Below are positions 1-6,301 of a stretch of DNA of 7,215 bases, one piece after another. Under the pieces are notes generated by a model. The model made no database searches. It saw only the letters and a program-made list of their open reading frames with translations, and was not told the origin of the DNA. Source of the stretch: Candidatus Zixiibacteriota bacterium (GTDB lineage: Bacteria; Zixibacteria; MSB-5A5; GN15; PGXB01). The DNA lies in assembly GCA_020345705.1 (NCBI GenBank), contig CP070766.1, positions 2,392,287 to 2,399,501 of the forward strand, written 5' to 3'. Made by a program: the position numbers and the translations under genes. How positions within the stretch are numbered: the first letter of the stretch is position 1; every line of letters starts with the position of its first letter.

Positions 1-409
1 GAACCGGTTTGCCGAATGGTGCCAGGTTCATCGGTTCTATTACGGAACACCACGGCAACCCCTGGAAGACGTGCTTCACGGCGGGGGAGTCATGCTTCTG
101 GACGTTGACGTCAAAGGAGCTGTGAAACTCAAAAGAGCCTACCCCTCGGCGGCGACAATATTCATTCTGCCCCCGGGTCAGACCGAGTTAAAGCGGCGGC
201 TAAAGAGACGGGGAACCGAAGACGATAAGCATTTTAAGATTCGCCAGAGGAGAGCCTTGAGCGAGATGAAGCTTTACCGTCGATTCGAATATACAGTGAT
301 AAACAAAGATCTGGATACCGCCGTCAGTGAAGTTGAGATGATCATAAAATCGCTGCACTGCCGAAAAAGCAATTTAGATTTGGAACAAATCGATCGTATC
401 GTGGGTTAA
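1..409 (+). CDS. gmk: Guanylate kinase, 3' part (5' end outside window)
   Basis: Guanylate kinase phosphorylates GMP (and dGMP) to GDP with ATP in the cytoplasm, feeding GTP and dGTP synthesis. The reading frame is open from base 2, so the gene is cut by the window edge. The 135 visible residues align from about residue 70 of the usual ~205-residue enzyme. The P-loop lies upstream and cannot be seen. Visible family marks are the GMP-binding stretch EWCQVHRFYYGTP, the MLLDVDVKGA strand, the IFILPP segment, the RRLKRRGTEDD lid region with its conserved arginines, and the late VINKDLDTAVSEV motif. A GTG at 71 could be read as a start, but family homology continues unbroken upstream of it, so it is internal. 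The tail after the last conserved helix (LHCRKSNLDLEQIDRIVG) is not diagnostic. It sits 23 bases before rpoZ, the common gmk-rpoZ pairing. Identity is near certain. Confidence 0.95.
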   Translation, partial: NRFAEWCQVHRFYYGTPRQPLEDVLHGGGVMLLDVDVKGAVKLKRAYPSAATIFILPPGQTELKRRLKRRGTEDDKHFKIRQRRALSEMKLYRRFEYTVINKDLDTAVSEVEMIIKSLHCRKSNLDLEQIDRIVG

Positions 410-432
410 TCCCTAAAGTCATAGGAGGAATA

Positions 433-666
433 ATGACCAAAGTCTCTTTTGAAGACGTCGACAAACTTACACAGAATCGCTATGAAGCGGTATTGATCGC
501 CGCCCAGCGGGCGCGCCAGATTAACTCGATGCGCCTGGCGCAGTTGGAGAGAATGGCGGAAGAGGACGTTACGATCGATGGCCGGAAGGTGACCTCAATC
601 GCCATGAACGATCTCTCTGAGGGCAATGTAAAGTTCAGAAGGACAGCCACTTCTGAAGAAGAATAG
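433..666 (+). CDS. rpoZ: DNA-directed RNA polymerase omega subunit
   Basis: Omega is the small RNA polymerase subunit that clamps the beta' subunit, helps core assembly, and in many bacteria forms part of a ppGpp site. The product is 77 residues, normal for the family. The diagnostic core is NRYEAVLIAAQRARQIN (residues ~16-32), the conserved helix that contacts beta'. The second conserved block, near residues 52-68 (KVTSIAMNDLSEGNVKF), matches the usual 'K.t.iAl.el..Gkv' pattern. The C-terminus is short and acidic (SEEE). The ATG at 433 is preceded by a strong SD, AGGAGG at 423-428, four bases upstream. It lies between gmk and topA with short gaps and is probably co-transcribed with both. The omega assignment is secure; the lineage it points to (FCB-like) is only an impression. 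Confidence 0.93.
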   Translation: MTKVSFEDVDKLTQNRYEAVLIAAQRARQINSMRLAQLERMAEEDVTIDGRKVTSIAMNDLSEGNVKFRRTATSEEE

Positions 667-681
667 GGAAGTATTTCTCAC

Positions 682-2910
682 GTGGCCAAAAATCTTCTGA
701 TAGTTGAGTCTCCGGCCAAGTCAAAGACCCTCAAGAGGTTCTTGGGGAAGAGCTTTGATATCTTGGCGACCGTCGGACATGTGAGAGATCTGCCCAAATC
801 GAAGCTCGGTGTCGATACCGATGACGGTTTCAGCGTTCATTATGAGACCATCAAGGGCAAATCCAAAATCCTGAAAAAGCTCAAGGATTCGGCCAAGAAA
901 TCCGAGATGGTCTATCTTGCCCCCGACCCTGACCGGGAAGGCGAAGCGATAGCCTGGCACGTAGCGCAACTGCTGAACAGCCCCGAAAAGATTTTGCGCG
1001 TCACTTTCAATGAAATAACCAAAACAGCCGTCCTTGGCGCCCTCAAAAATACTCGCGACATCGACGAGAATCTGGTCAACGCCCAGCAGGCTCGGCGCGT
1101 TCTGGATCGGCTTGTCGGCTACAAGGTTTCACCATTTTTGTGGAAGACGATTGCCCGGGGGCTGTCGGCCGGGCGAGTCCAATCGGTGGCACTGCGGATA
1201 ATCTGCGAGCGGGAAGCTGAAATCGATGCCTTTGTCGAGGAAGAGTACTGGAATATCGAGGCCTTGCTGGCCGACAAGGACGGGGCTCAGATTCTGTCCA
1301 AGCTGGCAAGGATTGACGAGGCCAAGCCCGAGATCAAAACCGGGCAGGAAGCCGAGAAAATTTCCGAGGACCTTAAAAAGTCGCGATTCGTCGTTGAGTC
1401 AATAAAGAAGTCAGAGCGAATCCGAAAGCCGTTGCCGCCGTTTATAACCAGCACTCTTCAGCAGGAGGCGGCGCGCAAATTCTACTTCACCCCCAAGAAG
1501 ACGATGATGATAGCCCAGCAGCTTTATGAAGGCGTTGAGCTGGGGGGCGAAGGAGCCACCGGATTGATAACATATATGCGGACCGATTCGACGAGGATTG
1601 CCGAGTCGGCTCTTACAGCCGTGCGCACATATATAAAGGAAGTTTTCGGGACTTCATATCTTCCCGATAAGGCGAACAGGTACAAATCGAAAAGAAGCAG
1701 CCAGGACGCGCACGAGGCAATCAGGCCGACTTATCCGGACCGGGCTCCGGACGAAATCAAAGGATTTCTGACCAAGGACCAGTTCAAGCTCTATAGCCTG
1801 ATCTGGAATCGATTTGTCGCCTGCCAGATGTCATCGGCCGTCTATGACACGACTTCGGTTGACATTGACGCCGGCAGGTATCTGCTGCATGCCTATACAC
1901 AGTCGCTCAAGTTTGACGGCTTTCTGAAGATTTACGAAGAATCCGGGGAAAACGGCCAGAATGGTGAAAACGGCCTGACCGATTTCATTCCCGATCTCAA
2001 GGTCGGTGACGAGCTTTCGCTCGTTGAGGTCAGACCCTCTCAGCACTTTACCAAACCGGCGCCGCGGTTCACGCAGGCGTCTCTGGTAAAGACACTTGAG
2101 GCCGATGGTATCGGCCGTCCCTCGACGTACGCCTCCATCGTCTCGACCCTGCTTGACAGGAAGTACGCCGAAACCAGGGAGCGGCGGCTTTTTCCGACCG
2201 AACTGGGCAAAACGGTCAACAAAATTCTAGTGGAGCATTTTCCGTCAATATTCAGCGTCGAATTTACCGCCCACATGGAGACCGACCTGGACCAGATCGA
2301 GATGGGCAAAGCCGACTGGGTGGATGTGATTCGTGAATTCTATAATCCTTTTGATGAGAGGCTGGAGAGTCTGCTGTCAAGGCAAGCGGAAATCAAGGCT
2401 TCTCTCACGGAATCAACCCAGGAAGTATGCGAGAACTGCGGCTCGCCGATGGTCATCAAATGGGGCCGTAACGGTCGTTTTCTGGCCTGTTCGGCATTTC
2501 CCGAGTGCAAGACGACAAAACCGCTCGATGATTCCGAGGGGCCGGTTGAAACTGATGAGACGTGCGATAAATGCGGTTCACCGATGGTCATACGTAACGG
2601 CCGCTTCGGCAAGTTCCTGGCCTGCTCGGCATACCCCAAATGCAAGAACACCAGGGCGGTGCCGACTGGCGTTAAATGCCCTAAAGACGGGTGTGGCGGA
2701 GACGTCGTTGAAAAAAGGTCAAAAAAAGGCAAGCTTTTCTATGGCTGCACCAATTATCCCAAGTGCGATTTCGTGGCCTGGTACAAACCCGCCGACAAAG
2801 CCTGTCCCCAGTGCGGCAGCAGCTATATGCTTGAAAAGGTCTCACAGAAGCGGGGGCCGTATCTAACCTGCCCCTCATGCAAGCATAAAATCTATCAAGA
2901 GTCGGAATAG
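682..2910 (+). CDS. topA: DNA topoisomerase I (type IA) with four C-terminal zinc ribbons
   Basis: This type IA topoisomerase relaxes negative supercoils by single-strand cleavage and passage through a 5'-phosphotyrosine link. The 742-residue product begins with the TOPRIM domain: E9 in LLIVESPAKS, then D82, D84 and E86 in APDPDREGEAIAWH. GLSAGRVQSVALRI follows at residues 160-172. The active-site tyrosine is Y298 in GLITYMRTDSTR. The ASLVKTLEADGIGRPSTYAS block is also typical. The C-terminus carries four Cys4 ribbons: C583/586/603/609, C628/631/648/654, C666/671/689/695 and C708/711/730/733. A short Gly/Asn/Glu-rich insert (residues 422-431) occupies a loop that varies in the family. The start is GTG; a modest SD, AGGGAAG (665-671), overlaps the rpoZ stop codon and fits coupled expression. 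There is no clear hairpin terminator downstream. No catalytic residue is missing. Confidence 0.98.
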   Translation: MAKNLLIVESPAKSKTLKRFLGKSFDILATVGHVRDLPKSKLGVDTDDGFSVHYETIKGKSKILKKLKDSAKKSEMVYLAPDPDREGEAIAWHVAQLLNSPEKILRVTFNEITKTAVLGALKNTRDIDENLVNAQQARRVLDRLVGYKVSPFLWKTIARGLSAGRVQSVALRIICEREAEIDAFVEEEYWNIEALLADKDGAQILSKLARIDEAKPEIKTGQEAEKISEDLKKSRFVVESIKKSERIRKPLPPFITSTLQQEAARKFYFTPKKTMMIAQQLYEGVELGGEGATGLITYMRTDSTRIAESALTAVRTYIKEVFGTSYLPDKANRYKSKRSSQDAHEAIRPTYPDRAPDEIKGFLTKDQFKLYSLIWNRFVACQMSSAVYDTTSVDIDAGRYLLHAYTQSLKFDGFLKIYEESGENGQNGENGLTDFIPDLKVGDELSLVEVRPSQHFTKPAPRFTQASLVKTLEADGIGRPSTYASIVSTLLDRKYAETRERRLFPTELGKTVNKILVEHFPSIFSVEFTAHMETDLDQIEMGKADWVDVIREFYNPFDERLESLLSRQAEIKASLTESTQEVCENCGSPMVIKWGRNGRFLACSAFPECKTTKPLDDSEGPVETDETCDKCGSPMVIRNGRFGKFLACSAYPKCKNTRAVPTGVKCPKDGCGGDVVEKRSKKGKLFYGCTNYPKCDFVAWYKPADKACPQCGSSYMLEKVSQKRGPYLTCPSCKHKIYQESE
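2426..2644 (+). repeat. Imperfect tandem duplication encoding topA zinc ribbons 1 and 2
   Basis: Two successive Cys4 ribbon units are closely related at DNA level as well as in protein. Both read C-x2-C-G-S-P-M-V-I ... FLACSA(F/Y)P-x-C-K, with the same 11-base core CCGATGGTCAT in each unit (about 2447 and 2581). The ribbons are 45 residues apart. The third and fourth ribbons are more diverged. Repeated Cys4 ribbons are normal in TopA. The stronger similarity of the first pair suggests a more recent duplication or strong shared constraint. Confidence 0.6.
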
Positions 2911-2949
2911 ACCCGTTTTAGTTCCCCTTTATCTTAAGAGCAAATTTGA

Positions 2950-2978
2950 TTGACCTCATTTTCCATTTGGGCTATCTT
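2950..2978 (+). promoter_or_regulatory. Predicted sigma70-type promoter for xerC-hslVU
   Basis: TTGACC (2950-2955) matches five of six -35 consensus bases, and TATCTT (2973-2978) matches four of six -10 bases, with an ideal 17-base spacer. The -10 ends only five bases before the xerC ATG at 2984, so the expected transcription start falls at or within a base or two of the ATG. The 73-base gap after topA is the longest between the genes of the two housekeeping clusters, consistent with a new transcription unit. It assumes this organism's main sigma factor recognises the standard consensus. Confidence 0.5.
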
Positions 2979-2983
2979 GCAGT

Positions 2984-3874
2984 ATGCTCCAAAAAGCATT
3001 AAACGACTATTTGAAACACCTGTCGGAACGGCGGCGGCTCTCGCCCGGAAGCATCGAGACATATCGAGCGAGTCTTGCGCCGTGGGTTGAGTATGTCGAA
3101 AAGGAGTATGAAACGACCCCGCCGGACTCGAACGTAAACGCGATGCTTCTCCGAAGATATCTTTCCGGGCGCAGAAGCGATTCGATTTCGGCGAGGACTC
3201 TGGCCGGCTTTCTGTCCGCCCTGTCGGGCTTTCAGTCATTTCTGGCCCGGGATAAGAAGTACGCCCGATTCCTCTGCAAATTGCGCAAGCTGAAGTATTC
3301 GGAGAAGCTTCCTGATTTCCTTTCCCAGAAAGAAGCCAACGAGCTTTTTGAGCTTATCGAACGGGACACATATCTTGCCTGGCGCGACTTCATCATGGTT
3401 TCGCTTTTCTATCTTTCCGGTATTCGCCGGGCGGAAATGGCCGGATTGAAAGTGCATGATCTTGACCCGCACCGGCATATCATCAGTGTTATCGGAAAGG
3501 GGAACAAGCACCGGGTGGTGCCGTACGGTGAAACAGTATCGGATGAACTCAAGCACTATCTCGAATCCAGAGAGAGATTTATCAAAGGCAGATCGTCTCA
3601 CCTGGGACATCTGTTCCTGAACTATCGCGGCGAGCCGCTGACCGTGCGCTCCATTGACCGTATTGTCAAGAAGTACTGCGCCAGGCTGGGCAAGAGGGTG
3701 ACGCCCCATATGCTCCGGCACAGTTTTGCCACGCATCTGCTTGAAAACGGGGCGGACATTCTCGGAATTAAGGAACTGCTCGGCCACAGTTCGCTGGCGA
3801 CGACACAAAAATACACTCACATTACTGCCGAGCAGCTTAAGTCGGCATACAAGAAGGCCCACCCGAGGGCCTGA
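2984..3874 (+). CDS. xerC: Tyrosine recombinase XerC-type
   Basis: XerC and XerD resolve chromosome dimers at the dif site near the terminus, acting with FtsK at the division septum. The 296-residue product has the usual length and two-domain form: an N-terminal SAM-like core-binding domain (about 1-95, with LSPGSIETYRASL) and a C-terminal catalytic domain. All six active-site residues are visible: R148 (SGIRRAEM), K172 (VIGKGNKHR), H242 and R245 (PHMLRHSFATHLL), H268 (LLGHSS) and the nucleophile Y277 (TTQKYTHI). It ends in KKAHPRA, typical of Xer proteins. An in-frame TGA at 2951 and no start codon between it and 2984 fix the ATG as the first possible start; no SD precedes it. It lies 14 bases before hslV. 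Firmicutes pair xerC with hslVU in the same way, so XerC is favoured over XerD, but the split is not certain from sequence alone. Confidence 0.92.
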   Translation: MLQKALNDYLKHLSERRRLSPGSIETYRASLAPWVEYVEKEYETTPPDSNVNAMLLRRYLSGRRSDSISARTLAGFLSALSGFQSFLARDKKYARFLCKLRKLKYSEKLPDFLSQKEANELFELIERDTYLAWRDFIMVSLFYLSGIRRAEMAGLKVHDLDPHRHIISVIGKGNKHRVVPYGETVSDELKHYLESRERFIKGRSSHLGHLFLNYRGEPLTVRSIDRIVKKYCARLGKRVTPHMLRHSFATHLLENGADILGIKELLGHSSLATTQKYTHITAEQLKSAYKKAHPRA

Positions 3875-3876
3875 TG

Positions 3877-3883
3877 GGGGGAG
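3877..3883 (+). promoter_or_regulatory. SD that decides the hslV start
   Basis: The G-rich run ending in GGAG (3880-3883) lies five bases before the ATG at 3889. It would fall inside the coding region if translation began at the upstream in-frame ATG at 3874, which overlaps the xerC stop codon by one base and has no SD of its own. This supports 3889 as the start. Confidence 0.65.
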
Positions 3884-3888
3884 TAACC

Positions 3889-4425
3889 ATGAAAATATAC
3901 GGGACAACGATTCTCTGCCTGAGATATAACGACGGTGTCGCCATCGGCGGCGACGGCCAGGTGACTTTCGATGACAAAGTAATGAAATCCAAGGCGGTCA
4001 AAATTCGTAAGATTCACAACGATTCCATCCTGACCGGCTTCGCCGGAGCCGCGGCCGATGCTCTGGCGCTGTTTGAGCGCTTTGAGGCAAAGATCGAGGA
4101 ATTCTCGGGTAATCTTCCCCGCGCGGCGGTGGAACTTGCCAAGGATTGGCGGACGGACAAATATCTTCAGAAACTTGAGGCCCTCCTGGCCGTGGCCGAT
4201 AAAAATCATTCGCTGATAATATCCGGGACCGGCGAGGTCGTCGAGCCGGATGACGGCATTCTGACCATCGGCTCCGGCGGGCCATACGCTCTGGCCGCGG
4301 CCCGGGCGCTGATTTCGATGAAACCGAAGATGACCGCCGAACAGATCGTTCGAAAGGCGCTTGCCATCGCCGCCGACATCTGCGTATATACCAATGAAAA
4401 TATAACCGTGGAATCGATCAAATGA
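3889..4425 (+). CDS. hslV: HslV (ClpQ) peptidase subunit of the HslUV protease
   Basis: HslV is the proteasome-like N-terminal-threonine peptidase that forms a double hexamer capped by HslU and degrades unfolded substrates in the cytoplasm. From the ATG at 3889 the protein is 178 residues and opens MKIYG-TTIL, so a five-residue propeptide would be removed to expose T6 as nucleophile. Counting from T6 as residue 1, the known HslV residues fall in place: D17 (D22 in GGDGQVTF), K33 (K38) and S124 (S129 in IGSGGPYALAAARAL). VELAKDWRTDK, IISGTGEVVEPDDG and DICVYTNENITVE are also family signatures. An in-frame ATG at 3874 would add MGGVT, which the family does not need and which has no SD. The stop overlaps the hslU start (ATGA, 4422-4425), indicating translational coupling. 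Assignment is firm. Confidence 0.97.
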   Translation: MKIYGTTILCLRYNDGVAIGGDGQVTFDDKVMKSKAVKIRKIHNDSILTGFAGAAADALALFERFEAKIEEFSGNLPRAAVELAKDWRTDKYLQKLEALLAVADKNHSLIISGTGEVVEPDDGILTIGSGGPYALAAARALISMKPKMTAEQIVRKALAIAADICVYTNENITVESIK

Positions 4426-5780
4426 TCAATAAAGGATATAAGATACCCAAGGAAATAGTCGCGCATCTTGATAAATATATTATCGGGCAGGATAAGGCCA
4501 AGAAGTCTGTGGCGGTGGCGCTTCGCAATCGTTGGCGGCGCCGAGCGGCCCCGGAGGATATTCAAAAAGAAATTCTGCCCAACAATATCCTGATGATAGG
4601 TCCGACCGGCGTCGGCAAGACCGAAATCGCCCGGCGTCTGGCGGAACTGGCGGGGGCGCCGTTTCTCAAGGTGGAAGCCTCGAAATTCACTGAAGTCGGA
4701 TACGTCGGGCGCGACGTCGAGTCGATGGTTCGCGATTTGCTTGACCTGTCCGTCAACATGGTCAAGCAGAGGGTGGCCGATCAGGTCGCTGGCAAAGCCG
4801 AGGAAAACACCGATGAACGCATCCTTGATATGCTCCTTCCGTCCCCTCCCAAGACGGCGAGTATCCCGGGTGCGGAAACTGCCAGGGTGGAGGTGAAGCC
4901 GGATGGCAACACCCGGGAGAAACTGAAGGAGAAACTCCAGGCCGGCAAACTTGACGACCGGCTGGTCGAGCTGGAGACGCCCCAGGATCGTTTCCCGGTG
5001 GTCGAGATATTCTCACCGATGGGTATGGAGGAACTGGGGATAAATTTCCAGGAGATGTTCTCAGGACTGATGCCCAAGAAGACCAAGCGGCGTAAGATTA
5101 CCGTGGCCGAAGCCCGAAAATTCCTGTATTCGGAAGAGCTTTCGAAGCTGGTCAATATGGATGATGTCATCACCGAAGCGCTGGAACTGGCCCAGGAGGC
5201 CGGAATCATATTCATCGACGAGATTGACAAGATCGCGGGTGTGAAATCGAAAGTCGGCCCCGATGTTTCCAGAGAAGGTGTCCAGCGGGATATTCTTCCG
5301 ATTGTCGAAGGGTGCGCCGTGATGACGAAGTACGGCATGGTCGTTACCGATCATATTCTGTTCATCTCGGCCGGGGCCTTTCATTCGTCAAAGCCGTCCG
5401 ACCTGGTTCCGGAGCTCCAGGGGCGGTTCCCCATCAGGGTGGAACTGGAGTCGCTGACGGCGAAAGATTTTGTACGTATCCTGTCAGAACCAAAAAACGC
5501 TCTGGTCAAACAGTACACGGCGCTGATGGCCTCCGAAGGCGTCAAGCTCAGTTTTGACGGCCCGGCGCTGAAACGAATTGCGGAGATTGCCGAGCAGGTC
5601 AATTCCAGTACCGAAAACATCGGGGCGCGGAGGCTTCACACGGTCATGACGACGCTTCTCGAGGACATCATGTTTGACGCCCCGAACAAAAAGAAGAGTA
5701 TCAAGATTACGGCAGCCATGGTGAACAAGAAGCTGGCCGAAATAATCGAAAACGAGGATCTGAGCAGATACATACTATAA
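4422..5780 (+). CDS. hslU: HslU (ClpY) AAA+ unfoldase of the HslUV protease
   Basis: HslU is the hexameric AAA+ ATPase that unfolds proteins and threads them into HslV. The 452-residue product is close to the E. coli length (443). It opens with the family motif EIVAHLDKYIIGQDKAKKSVAVALRNRWRRR (residues ~11-41, abbreviated here by its key YIIGQ and LRNRWRR elements). Walker A is GPTGVGKT (60-67), the pore loop is GYVG (93-96, Y94), and Walker B is FIDEID with D266 and E267. The arginine finger is R335 in GRFPIRVEL and sensor 2 is R403 in NIGARRLHTV. A variable I domain lies at roughly 110-250. The C-terminal EDLSRYIL is the tail that inserts between HslV subunits to activate them, so the pair should be functional. 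It overlaps hslV by four bases and is followed by a terminator hairpin. Confidence 0.98.
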   Translation: MINKGYKIPKEIVAHLDKYIIGQDKAKKSVAVALRNRWRRRAAPEDIQKEILPNNILMIGPTGVGKTEIARRLAELAGAPFLKVEASKFTEVGYVGRDVESMVRDLLDLSVNMVKQRVADQVAGKAEENTDERILDMLLPSPPKTASIPGAETARVEVKPDGNTREKLKEKLQAGKLDDRLVELETPQDRFPVVEIFSPMGMEELGINFQEMFSGLMPKKTKRRKITVAEARKFLYSEELSKLVNMDDVITEALELAQEAGIIFIDEIDKIAGVKSKVGPDVSREGVQRDILPIVEGCAVMTKYGMVVTDHILFISAGAFHSSKPSDLVPELQGRFPIRVELESLTAKDFVRILSEPKNALVKQYTALMASEGVKLSFDGPALKRIAEIAEQVNSSTENIGARRLHTVMTTLLEDIMFDAPNKKKSIKITAAMVNKKLAEIIENEDLSRYIL

Positions 5781-5788
5781 ATATAGTA
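5773..5788. repeat. AT-rich perfect inverted repeat at the end of hslU
   Basis: TACTATA (5773-5779) and TATAGTA (5782-5788) are perfect reverse complements separated by AA, spanning the hslU stop codon. The right arm contains TATAGT (5782-5787), five of six matches to a -10 box, but I see no convincing -35 at 16-18 bases upstream. It could be a protein-binding site, part of a weak promoter for the next gene, or chance in AT-rich sequence. Confidence 0.35.
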
Positions 5789-5807
5789 CAAACAGTGGAA
5801 ATGAATT

Positions 5808-5834
5808 AAGGGCGTGTGCGTTTGCGCCCTTTTT
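5808..5834 (+). terminator. Rho-independent terminator after hslU
   Basis: AAGGGCG (5808-5814) pairs perfectly with CGCCCTT (5825-5831) around a ten-base loop, and a run of five T residues (5830-5834, two shared with the stem) follows. This is a standard intrinsic terminator form, 27 bases past the hslU stop, and probably ends the xerC-hslV-hslU transcript. The T run is interrupted by G at 5835, so termination may be partial. Confidence 0.75.
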
Positions 5835-5837
5835 GAT

Positions 5838-5842
5838 AAGGA
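5838..5842 (+). promoter_or_regulatory. SD deciding the start of the carbonic anhydrase-like gene
   Basis: AAGGA lies seven bases before the ATG at 5850. An in-frame GTG at 5814 sits within the terminator stem and would add a non-conserved MCVCALFDKEKI leader, so the ATG is preferred. Confidence 0.65.
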
Positions 5843-5849
5843 AAAGATT

Positions 5850-6230
5850 ATGGCACACGGAAGCTTCGTAACGGCAATCAACTGCATGGACGGTCGAACG
5901 CAACTGCCGGTCATCAGCTTTTTGAAAGAGAAATACGGGGTCGATTATGTCGATTCAATCACCGAACCCGGCCCTATCAAATTCCTTGCGCGTAATCAGG
6001 ACGGCAATACTATCGCCTCGATCAGGAAACGAGTTGCCATCTCGGTCGAGAAGCATGGTTCCGGTGTAATTGCCATAGTCGGGCACCATGACTGTGCCGG
6101 TAACCCGGTCGGTAAAGAAACACAGCTTGAGCAGCTCGAGGATTCGGCAAATCTCATCAAAACATGGGGCTACGACGTAGATATTGTCAAACTGTGGGTC
6201 GACGAAAGCTGGCAGGTACATGAAGTATGA
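5850..6230 (+). CDS. Small beta-carbonic anhydrase-like zinc protein
   Basis: The 126-residue product carries the two hallmark motifs of beta-carbonic anhydrases: C12-x-D14-x-R16 (NCMDGRTQLPV) and H79-x-x-C82 (GHHDCAGNPV). In that family Cys, His and Cys bind zinc and the Asp-Arg pair controls the fourth ligand. A carbonic anhydrase would interconvert CO2 and bicarbonate in the cytoplasm. The protein is much shorter than classical beta enzymes (about 200 residues or more), lacks their N-terminal helices, and resembles a group of small single-domain CA-like proteins in anaerobic bacteria and archaea. Zinc binding is likely; hydratase activity is not shown by sequence. There is no signal peptide. 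The ATG at 5850 with SD AAGGA is chosen over the GTG at 5814. The gene follows the hslU terminator directly, so its promoter or read-through source is unclear. Family call is firm; function is moderate. Confidence 0.88.
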   Translation: MAHGSFVTAINCMDGRTQLPVISFLKEKYGVDYVDSITEPGPIKFLARNQDGNTIASIRKRVAISVEKHGSGVIAIVGHHDCAGNPVGKETQLEQLEDSANLIKTWGYDVDIVKLWVDESWQVHEV

Positions 6231-6301
6231 TATTCGGCATGATTCTGAATCTGTAAGGACCGGTTCGGAACAGGCATCACGCAGGTTGTGAGATTTTGAA
6301 T

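Noticed and set aside
71..409. GTG at 71 as the start of a 112-residue protein
   Set aside because: The same frame is open to the window edge and the residues before it (FAEWCQVHRFYYGTP) are conserved guanylate kinase sequence.
2333..2866. A 177-codon + strand frame inside topA
   Set aside because: It is an Arg/Ser-rich shadow of the TopA zinc-ribbon region with no family features or SD.
2941..2948. CAAATTTG palindrome upstream of xerC as an operator
   Set aside because: An eight-base AT-rich palindrome is expected by chance; there is no second site or longer symmetry around it.
3874..3888. ATG at 3874 as the hslV start
   Set aside because: It overlaps the xerC stop and would be coupled, but it lacks an SD and adds five non-conserved residues; the ATG at 3889 has GGAG at the right distance and gives a normal propeptide.
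3236..3907. A 223-codon antisense frame over xerC
   Set aside because: Fully overlaps a gene with all catalytic residues; composition looks like the complement of high-GC3 coding sequence, with no recognisable motifs.
4781..5338. A 185-codon antisense frame over hslU
   Set aside because: Serine-rich low-complexity translation that mirrors hslU codon bias; not a credible protein.
5814..5849. GTG at 5814 as start of the carbonic anhydrase-like gene, with a CVC motif
   Set aside because: The codons lie in the terminator stem-loop, and a good SD and ATG follow at 5838 and 5850 exactly where family homology begins.
6239..6256. Five-codon leader ORF (MILNL) before the membrane-protein gene
   Set aside because: Too short to distinguish from chance, without an SD or a recognisable attenuator structure.
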